Source: Spirochaeta sp. (GTDB lineage Bacteria; Spirochaetota; Spirochaetia; DSM-2461). Taken from it: a stretch of DNA of 10,730 nucleotides. Of this stretch, positions 5,741 to 10,730 are shown piece by piece. The stretch spans positions 1 to 10,730 of the forward strand of contig JAUVIY010000064.1 of the NCBI GenBank assembly GCA_030592625.1, given 5' to 3'. Each line of letters begins with the position of its first letter. The first letter of the stretch is position 1. Below the pieces are notes generated by a model. The model made no database searches, was not told the origin of the DNA, and saw nothing but the letters and a program-made list of their open reading frames with translations. A program made the translations under genes and the position numbers.

Positions 5741-7750
5741 GTGAGTGTGAAAGGACAACTGAAGAAATCCGCAGGGAAAGTGGAAATCGGCATCCGGGCG
5801 TTGGCAGACAGCCTCGGAGAAGGCCTGTTGGTGATTCAGCAGGACCGTGTCGTGTTTATGAACGAACGGCTTGCCGATATCCTGGGAACGACTCGGGAAG
5901 AATTCGCTGAAAAGAATCTGAATCTCAAAGAATATCTTCAAATCCGGGGCAGAAGGGAAAGGGGTAAAGACTCATCTGTGATGCGGGAAGTCAGAATTTC
6001 CCTGGATGACGGACGCACTGCTTTCATGCGTAACCGTTCGAGTCGGATTGAGTGGGAAGGCAAAGCTGCCACAGTGCATTTTCTGGAGGACATCACTTTG
6101 CGGAAATCGGCTGAGAAGCAGCTGATGGAACAGAAGGAGGTGAACTCCATTCTGGCCGATACCGTCCGCCGCATACTGGAATCCCCCATGTCCCTGAACG
6201 AAATTGCAGGAACTGTCCTTGATTCCGCCATAAATCTGACAGAAAGCCGGGCGGGTGTGCTGGTAATCGAAGATGACTCGGGCCAGAGAGTCCTGGAACG
6301 ACGCTGTATCGGCGGATGTACGAAATGCGTTATACCTTCGGTCCTCGAGTCGCTGGAATCGGATGAACACCTGATGAACCTGAGGCGACCCGGACGAATT
6401 GACGGTGCATTCTATTTGAATAAAACACTGCCGGTGAGTGAAGATTGTAAGCTTGCCAGTGAGATAAGGAACATCCTGCGGGTCCCCTTTCGCAATGAAA
6501 GTCCCGTTTTCGGACACCTCATTCTCGCCGATACTCCTGAAACCTTCGGACCCTGGGACCTTGATAATATGGAGAAGATAGCCGAAGTTCTGAATCTCGC
6601 CCTAGTTCGCCGGCAGGCCGTTGATGATCTGAAAATGGCGAAGGACAAGGCCGAGGGAGAGGCCGAAGCCCGAAGCCAGTTCCTCGCCAATGTCAGCCAT
6701 GAAATTCGTTCTCCGCTGAACGGAGTACTCATGATGGCCAGCCTTCTGCAGGATTCGAACCTGACCGAGGAGCAGGCAGAGCTTCTGAACGTTGTCATGT
6801 TCTCTGCAAGGACGATAGATCGGCTCATCCGCGATCTCACTGATCTCACCCAGATCCGGACGGGGAAGATTGCCATATATAAAGAGGACTTCAATCTCGA
6901 AGAGTTATGCCGGCACATCCTGGAGTCCAATCGGCCCGAAGCCGTACGGAAGGGGTTGGGGTTGGAATACAGTGTGGCGGCGGATGTATCTCATTTTACC
7001 GGAGACCGGGAGCGGGTCGGTCAAATTATCTCCAATCTTCTCACCAATGCCATCAAGTACACCGAACTGGGACTGATTCGACTCGATGCTGCCGTTGAAG
7101 ATGGAGAACTCCGTATTGATGTAAGCGACACAGGCATCGGAATACACCGGGAGCAACAGAGTGAAATTTTCGGTTTGTTCAATCAGGGCCGTATCGGAAG
7201 ACGGGCCGACGGCACCGGTATTGGTCTTGCCGTGGTGAAAGAACTCACCGAAGTGATGAACGGACGAGTCCATCTGGAAAGCGAACCTGGTGTGGGAAGT
7301 CGTTTCACTGTGTATCTGCCGCAAGGCTCGACGGGGGGGGCACGGGAGTCCTCAGGAGATGAATCCTTCAGCGGTGCATTGCCGGAAGTGGCACGTATCC
7401 TCGTGGCGGAAGATGAAGGAGTCAACCGACTCTACATGCGGACGTTCCTGGAACGGGAGGGATGGGACATTGATGAAGCCGCAGACGGCATCGAAGCCGT
7501 ATCCCTGGCCCGGAAACATACCTACGATCTGATTCTGATGGATATCAGCATGCCGAGAATGGACGGCCTGGAAGCCTCGTTTCATATTCGCGAAATTCAA
7601 CCATTTGTTCCCATCATCGCGATAACGGCCCACGCCTACGAGGAAGACCGTAAGCGCATTCTTGAAGCCGGACTTAACGATATCGTTCTCAAACCCATAG
7701 ATGAAAACGGTCTGAAACGAAGGTTAAGGCGCTATCTCAGAACTTCATAA
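5741..7750 (+). CDS. Hybrid sensor histidine kinase (PAS-GAF-HisKA-HATPase-receiver)
   Basis: This 669-residue protein autophosphorylates on His and passes phosphate to its own receiver. Numbering is from GTG 5741; GTG 5747 has a better-spaced AGAGG (5737-5741) and may be the true start. There is no membrane segment, so it is a cytoplasmic sensor. Order: PAS-like 15-125, short linker helix, GAF-like 150-290, coiled coil 290-311, HisKA with FLANVSHEIRSPLNG (His320), HATPase with N box NLLTNAIKY (432-440), G1 DTGIGI (463-468) and G2 GTGIGL (491-496). A linker follows, then a receiver at 551-667 with acidic E557/D558, phospho-Asp D601 in LILMDISMPRMDG, T629 and K651. The GAF region has Cys189, Cys193, Cys196 and Cys236, a possible metal or redox site. 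No output domain is attached, so a downstream phosphotransfer partner is expected elsewhere. The gene is divergent from the PEGA gene and overlaps the next gene's 3' end by 14 bases. Confidence 0.93.
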   Translation: MSVKGQLKKSAGKVEIGIRALADSLGEGLLVIQQDRVVFMNERLADILGTTREEFAEKNLNLKEYLQIRGRRERGKDSSVMREVRISLDDGRTAFMRNRSSRIEWEGKAATVHFLEDITLRKSAEKQLMEQKEVNSILADTVRRILESPMSLNEIAGTVLDSAINLTESRAGVLVIEDDSGQRVLERRCIGGCTKCVIPSVLESLESDEHLMNLRRPGRIDGAFYLNKTLPVSEDCKLASEIRNILRVPFRNESPVFGHLILADTPETFGPWDLDNMEKIAEVLNLALVRRQAVDDLKMAKDKAEGEAEARSQFLANVSHEIRSPLNGVLMMASLLQDSNLTEEQAELLNVVMFSARTIDRLIRDLTDLTQIRTGKIAIYKEDFNLEELCRHILESNRPEAVRKGLGLEYSVAADVSHFTGDRERVGQIISNLLTNAIKYTELGLIRLDAAVEDGELRIDVSDTGIGIHREQQSEIFGLFNQGRIGRRADGTGIGLAVVKELTEVMNGRVHLESEPGVGSRFTVYLPQGSTGGARESSGDESFSGALPEVARILVAEDEGVNRLYMRTFLEREGWDIDEAADGIEAVSLARKHTYDLILMDISMPRMDGLEASFHIREIQPFVPIIAITAHAYEEDRKRILEAGLNDIVLKPIDENGLKRRLRRYLRTS

Positions 7751-8564
7751 CCTTTCCGACATACATGTTTTCGTACCGATCACCGAAGGTTTCCGCCAGG
7801 ATATCAACGGCTTTTTTCCCCGTGCAGTGTCCTGAGTATATCCGGCTTTCCGGAAGGCTTGTTGCCAGCCTGCTTGCGATATTTCGGAGATTCTCCTCCG
7901 ATTCCTCTTTGTCCACGAGGTGAAATCCGCCGATAAGCGCGCCGACCGGACACTTGGGGCAATAGGTTTTCACCTGATCCACGATGTTGAGTATCCCGCG
8001 GTGAGAACAGCCGGTAAGGACTACCAATCCCTTCTTTCCATGGATAACCAATGTCAATTCGTCGACGAAATCGTCCTGAAGCCGTTCTCCCTCAGACCCG
8101 GCGAGAAGAAGGGCATTCCCCGTTGGTCTGGCCCAATATCCTGGAGCCGCGGGAAGTATGACGAAATCATCCCGTTCATCCAGTACTTCCACAACGGACA
8201 GCCGATCTGCGAAATCGCTGTCCTTCTTCATGGGAAGACCCGCGTCCCTCGGGGAACCCTTGGAAATGCTCCATCTCGGAGAGAACGCATTCCGGCCATA
8301 ATATACCCTGGCTTTGTCGTTTACCTGCAGAAAAGCCTCCAAATCACCGGCGTGGTCGTAATGACCATGGGAGAGTATTCCCATGCTCACCGCTTCAAGG
8401 CTGATACCCAGCTTTTCGCTGTTTGGAAGAAGGGTTCCCTTTGGTCCGAAATCGTAAAGAATCGAATACCCGTCCAGCGCGACATGAACAGCCAGTCCAT
8501 GTTTCGCCTTCAATCCGGGGTTCTCCGGATGGGGTGAATTTTCGGAAAGTATGGTAAGAGTCAC
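7737..8564 (-). CDS. Metallo-beta-lactamase-fold hydrolase (dihydropterin-synthase-like subgroup)
   Basis: The 275-residue protein has the metal-binding motif SHGHYDHAG (His66, His68, Asp70, His71). Further ligand candidates are His188 in LTGCSHRGILNIV, His215 in GGFHL and His246 in YSGHCTG. Asp38 in ILYDFGPKG fits the early conserved strand. This arrangement matches the MBL-fold subgroup whose archaeal relatives are named 7,8-dihydropterin-6-methyl-4-(beta-D-ribofuranosyl)-aminobenzene-5'-phosphate synthase. Bacterial members are of uncertain substrate, so only the fold and probable metal-dependent hydrolase chemistry are claimed. No signal peptide is visible, so it is probably cytoplasmic. 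Start is GTG 8562-8564, with a full AAAGGAGGT 6 bases upstream and its own promoter, so it forms a separate transcription unit from umuDC. The stop overlaps the convergent kinase gene by 14 bases. Confidence 0.9.
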   Translation of the reverse strand: MTLTILSENSPHPENPGLKAKHGLAVHVALDGYSILYDFGPKGTLLPNSEKLGISLEAVSMGILSHGHYDHAGDLEAFLQVNDKARVYYGRNAFSPRWSISKGSPRDAGLPMKKDSDFADRLSVVEVLDERDDFVILPAAPGYWARPTGNALLLAGSEGERLQDDFVDELTLVIHGKKGLVVLTGCSHRGILNIVDQVKTYCPKCPVGALIGGFHLVDKEESEENLRNIASRLATSLPESRIYSGHCTGKKAVDILAETFGDRYENMYVGKVMKF

Positions 8565-8570
8565 TGCCGT

Positions 8571-8579
8571 ACCTCCTTT
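8571..8579 (-). promoter_or_regulatory. Strong ribosome binding site of the MBL-fold gene
   Basis: AAAGGAGGT on the minus strand lies 6 bases before GTG 8562-8564. It fixes the non-ATG start of the hydrolase and is the strongest Shine-Dalgarno sequence in the window. Confidence 0.85.
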
Positions 8580-8595
8580 AACGAGAGAGTACTTA

Positions 8596-8625
8596 ATTAT
8601 AGTTTATTTTTCGCTCTTGTATCAA
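8596..8625 (-). promoter_or_regulatory. Sigma-70-type promoter of the MBL-fold gene
   Basis: On the minus strand, TTGATA (8625-8620), an 18-base spacer and a consensus TATAAT (8601-8596). Transcription would start near 8589, giving a leader of about 25 bases that carries the strong ribosome binding site. The promoter lies in the 120-base gap after umuC, so the hydrolase need not depend on umuDC expression. Confidence 0.72.
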
Positions 8626-8684
8626 TAATTATTTATCTAAACATTTTCCTGATGAATGACCTCTGGCGCAGGTTCGCCGGAATC

Positions 8685-9983
8685 CTATCCGGTTCTCGCT
8701 TGAGGCAGCTGATCCCAGCAGGTGGTGTAGGGAGGAGACAGCATCTCCCGCCGCATTTGCCAGTCATTGGACGGCCTCATGATGGTGCAGCTCAGGGTTC
8801 CAGGGCCATAGCGGGCGGCCATCCGGTCGGCGGCGGCCATCAGGGCCGATTTTCGGGGATCGGGGTTCCGGAAGAGGTCGCCCTGCCGCCCTTTGGTACC
8901 CTCAATCCCTGAGAGGAACACCGCCACCTTCTTGTAGCGATACCCGTCCTTATAGATGCTCTTCAGCCCTTTCCGGGCGGCGGCCACAAGGTCGGGCAGA
9001 TAGTCGGTAGGTTCTTCCAGGCTCACCACCGTTCCGGCGGAGTACTGGCGGTCGCCCTCCCGGAAGCGGTTCGTGGTGAGCCAGACGTCGATGAGCCTGC
9101 AGACCGATTCTTGAGAGCGCAGCTTGGCCGCCGCCCGGGCCGTGTAGTCTCCGGCGGCCTCAAGGAGGTCTTCCAGGTCGGTCACCGGGTGGCCGAAACT
9201 CCTGGAACTCATGATACCCTTTTTCGGGGGTGCCACTTCCTCCATGACGATGGAGGGAATGCTCCTGAGCTCCCAGACGATACGCAGGCCGGTGAGGGTG
9301 ATGCGCCCCCTGGCCCAGGCGTCATCCACCTTCTTGAGGTCCAGGGCGGTACGGATCCCCCGTTCCTGGAGCCTTCTGGCCAGCCCGGAGGCGATACCCC
9401 ATACATCCTCCACCGGAATTTCCCCCAGCACCAGGTCGATATCCTTTTCATGGCCGAAGGCCGGCGGGCGCCCCCTACCGGTTACATCAACATCCCCCAG
9501 GGCGAAAATTCCGTCGGACCGTTTCTTGGCGATGTCCCCGGCAATTTTGGCCAGAACCTTGGTGGGAGCCACGCCGACGGAGCTGGGGATGCCGATGCTC
9601 CGATGAATGTCGTCCCTGAGCTCTTTGCAGAGAGGCAGGGGGGGTGAAGGGAGATGGTCGAGAATCAGGAAGGCCTCATCGATGGAATACACCTCCATTA
9701 CCGGAACCCTTGAGGAAAGCAGGTCCATCACACGGCGCGAGAGGTCGGCATACAAAACGTAATTGGAGGAAAACACCTCGATGTTCTTTTCCTTGAGGAA
9801 AGAGCGGGCCTTGAAGAGGGGGATGCCCCGGGGAATGCCCAGGTTCCTGGCTTCCCGGCTCATAGCAACGATGCAGCCGTCGTTGTTGGAGAGTACCACC
9901 ACCGGCCGCTCCACCAGATCCGGGCGGAACACCTTCTCGCAGGAGGCGTAGAAACTGTTGCAGTCCAGCAGGGCGACGGTCAT
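8685..9983 (-). CDS. umuC: DNA polymerase V catalytic subunit UmuC (Y-family)
   Basis: UmuC is the error-prone translesion polymerase that, with cleaved UmuD, copies past DNA lesions. The 432-residue length is close to E. coli UmuC (422). Catalytic residues are visible: Asp7 in ALLDCNSFYASCE and Asp102-Glu103 in YSIDEAFL. Phe11-Tyr12 lie at the steric-gate position. SNNDGCIVAMSREA (32-45) is the typical finger motif, and SVGVAPTKVLAKIA (135-148) is the Y-family palm/thumb block. DVWGIASGLARRLQERGI (193-210) is the helix-hairpin-helix region, and the little-finger domain follows. QGDLF at 367-371 fits a beta-clamp-binding motif (QLNLF in E. coli UmuC). The start ATG overlaps the umuD stop as ATGA, so the two are translationally coupled. 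The gene ends at TAG 8685-8687. It appears intact. Confidence 0.97.
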   Translation of the reverse strand: MTVALLDCNSFYASCEKVFRPDLVERPVVVLSNNDGCIVAMSREARNLGIPRGIPLFKARSFLKEKNIEVFSSNYVLYADLSRRVMDLLSSRVPVMEVYSIDEAFLILDHLPSPPLPLCKELRDDIHRSIGIPSSVGVAPTKVLAKIAGDIAKKRSDGIFALGDVDVTGRGRPPAFGHEKDIDLVLGEIPVEDVWGIASGLARRLQERGIRTALDLKKVDDAWARGRITLTGLRIVWELRSIPSIVMEEVAPPKKGIMSSRSFGHPVTDLEDLLEAAGDYTARAAAKLRSQESVCRLIDVWLTTNRFREGDRQYSAGTVVSLEEPTDYLPDLVAAARKGLKSIYKDGYRYKKVAVFLSGIEGTKGRQGDLFRNPDPRKSALMAAADRMAARYGPGTLSCTIMRPSNDWQMRREMLSPPYTTCWDQLPQARTG

Positions 9984-10423
9984 CGGCCTCGCTCCGCCGC
10001 CCGAAGACCGTGGAGGACGTAGGTGACGACGCCCCAGATGGAGAGTTCTGAGGCCTCGTCTACCGCCACCACAGGGTAGGCCGGGTTCTCGGGAGCCAGA
10101 ACAAAGCGTCCGCCCTCCCGTTTTAGACGTTTGACGGTGAACTCGCCGTCCAGGGCGGCGATGACGATGTCCTCCGTCCGGGCTACCAGGGAACGGTCCA
10201 CGACGAGGAAGTCGCCGGGAAAGATACCGGCACCGAGCATGGATTCTCCCTCGGCACGAACGACGAAGGTGGTGGCCGTGTCGTTTATCAGCAGCTCGTT
10301 GAAATCCAGGCCGCCCTCGACATAGTCGGCGGCGGGGGAAGGAAAACCGGCCCGCACCGACTGGGAGAACAGGGGGACGCAGCGCGATTTCCTCGGGGCG
10401 ACGGGCATAAGAAGACTATACAT
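9980..10423 (-). CDS. umuD: UmuD, self-cleaving subunit of DNA polymerase V
   Basis: UmuD is a LexA-like S24 serine protease that cuts itself when RecA filaments form, turning into the UmuC partner. The 147-residue frame carries the cleavage bond Ala25-Gly26 in VRAGFPSPAADYVE (C24-G25 in E. coli). It also has nucleophile Ser61 in AEGESMLGAGI and base Lys98 in DGEFTVKRL, spaced as in known UmuD. The N-terminus MYSLLMPVAPRKSRCVPLF is a few residues longer than needed. An in-frame ATG at 10406-10408 would give 142 residues. Neither start has a ribosome binding site. The -10 box ends 6 bases before the first ATG, so the transcript may be leaderless. umuC follows with a 4-base overlap. A dyad over the promoter and start suggests repression by a LexA-type protein. 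Confidence 0.95.
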   Translation of the reverse strand: MYSLLMPVAPRKSRCVPLFSQSVRAGFPSPAADYVEGGLDFNELLINDTATTFVVRAEGESMLGAGIFPGDFLVVDRSLVARTEDIVIAALDGEFTVKRLKREGGRFVLAPENPAYPVVAVDEASELSIWGVVTYVLHGLRAAERGR

Positions 10424-10435
10424 AAGTTAAGTATA
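10417..10435. promoter_or_regulatory. Candidate operator (LexA-type?) over the umuD start
   Basis: TATACATAAGTTAAGTATA is a 19-base dyad with central G10426 in which 8 of 9 base pairs match. It covers the umuD -10 box and the ATG at 10421-10423. umuDC operons are normally under LexA control, so this is the best local candidate for the SOS operator. The motif does not match the E. coli or Bacillus SOS boxes, so the assignment is inference. Confidence 0.5.
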
Positions 10436-10458
10436 TTTTGATAGTTCGGAGAATGGAA
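10430..10458 (-). promoter_or_regulatory. umuD: Probable umuDC promoter
   Basis: On the minus strand, a weak -35 TTCCAT (10458-10453), a 17-base spacer and -10 TATACT (10435-10430). Start of transcription would fall at or next to the first umuD ATG. The -10 box is inside the 19-base dyad, so a bound repressor would block RNA polymerase. Confidence 0.5.
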
Positions 10459-10538
10459 GAGCCTCATGGGCGTTTTTTCGATTATCGCAGTAGCGGTACC
10501 ACGGGAAGAAGAAGCTTCTGCAAGGAACGTTGGAACCA

Positions 10539-10567
10539 TTGCGAAAAAGTGTAAATTAAATTTTAAT
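10539..10567 (+). promoter_or_regulatory. Probable promoter of the last gene
   Basis: TTGCGA (10539-10544), a 17-base spacer and TTTAAT (10562-10567), in an A/T-rich stretch. Transcription would start near 10574, giving a leader of about 35 bases before ATG 10610. The 186 bases between umuD and this gene otherwise hold only a 10-bp palindrome, AGAAGCTTCT, at 10510-10519. Confidence 0.5.
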
Positions 10568-10597
10568 GAAACCATCAGCATTTCATTATTCGTTTTC

Positions 10598-10604
10598 AGG
10601 AGGG
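10598..10604 (+). promoter_or_regulatory. Ribosome binding site of the last gene
   Basis: AGGAGGG lies 5 bases before ATG 10610-10612, which supports that start for the partial gene at the window's end. Confidence 0.7.
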
Positions 10605-10609
10605 TTGAT

Positions 10610-10730
10610 ATGGCCGAATTCAGCATGGGACTACAAAAAGGTTTTCTACACAGAATATACAGGGAAACCGGTGAGATTCTGGAAAATCAATTCCATATCG
10701 ATATCAACACAAGAGACAAGATCCTGGAAG
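10610..10730 (+). CDS. Start of an unrecognised gene (3' end outside the window)
   Basis: Forty codons are visible from ATG 10610, beginning MAEFSMGLQKGFLHRIYRET and continuing open to the window's edge. A good ribosome binding site and a plausible promoter precede it. It is divergent from umuD. There is no signal peptide or membrane segment in the visible part, which is mixed polar and helical in look. I do not recognise the family and assign no function. Confidence 0.65.
   Translation, partial: MAEFSMGLQKGFLHRIYRETGEILENQFHIDINTRDKILE

Noticed and set aside
5701..5793. Longer N-terminus for the PEGA protein starting at ATG 5793
   Set aside because: It would overlap the divergent kinase gene by about 50 bases and place about 30 extra residues before the signal peptide. 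The start at 5700 begins directly with the signal peptide and has GGA upstream.
7920..8537. 205-codon plus-strand frame opposite the MBL-fold gene
   Set aside because: It is the antisense shadow of a gene with clear metal-binding motifs, promoter and ribosome binding site. Its translation shows no recognisable motif.
8677..8692. Hairpin CCGGA/TCCGG at the end of umuC as a terminator
   Set aside because: The stem is only 5 bp, overlaps the stop codon and has no T-tract after it on the minus strand.
10464..10487. Small hairpin followed by six T on the plus strand as a terminator
   Set aside because: The stem is only about 3 bp (GCC/GGC) and no plus-strand gene ends upstream of it. The T-run is better read as an A-tract upstream of the umuD promoter on the other strand.

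Overview
This window looks like chromosomal DNA from a free-living Gram-negative-type bacterium, most likely a spirochaete (Spirochaeta-like). That is an inference from the mix of genes: an acyl-CoA dehydrogenase with a long C-terminal extension, secreted PEGA and beta-barrel envelope proteins, a fused AAK-GNAT ArgA and a umuDC operon. No taxonomic marker such as rRNA is present. No phage, transposase, CRISPR array, rRNA or tRNA was recognised.

Layout. (1) 1-787, plus strand: C-terminal part of an acyl-CoA dehydrogenase. (2) 788-1439: a 650-base stretch with no confident gene. Its first 220 bases hold four successive inverted repeats and one perfect DnaA-box 9-mer. Its second half holds two short minus-strand reading frames that look like a frameshifted or decayed small gene. 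(3) 5700 down to 1440, minus strand: a PEGA-domain/outer-membrane protein, a second secreted beta-barrel-like protein joined to it by an ATGA overlap, then, after about 80 bases with two small hairpins, N-acetylglutamate synthase (argA). (4) 5741-7750, plus strand: a PAS-GAF hybrid histidine kinase with a C-terminal receiver, divergent from the PEGA gene across about 40 bases. (5) 8564 down to 7737, minus strand: a metallo-beta-lactamase-fold hydrolase with a clear promoter and a strong ribosome binding site. Its 3' end overlaps that of the kinase by 14 bases. (6) 10423 down to 8685, minus strand: umuD-umuC (DNA polymerase V) with an ATGA overlap. A near-perfect 19-base dyad covers the umuD -10 box and start codon. 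(7) 10610 to the end, plus strand: start of an unrecognised gene with a plausible promoter and ribosome binding site.

How the genes relate. umuD and umuC form one translesion-synthesis operon, whose likely operator is visible. The PEGA protein and the barrel protein are translationally coupled and probably act together at the outer membrane. The divergent sensor kinase could respond to or regulate envelope state, but nothing in the sequence proves a link. The argA, hydrolase and acyl-CoA dehydrogenase genes are metabolic neighbours without an obvious shared pathway. No wholly new system is evident. The best leads are the inverted-repeat cluster at 787-1007, the dyad over the umuD start, the cysteine cluster in the kinase's GAF region, and the probable broken gene behind argA.
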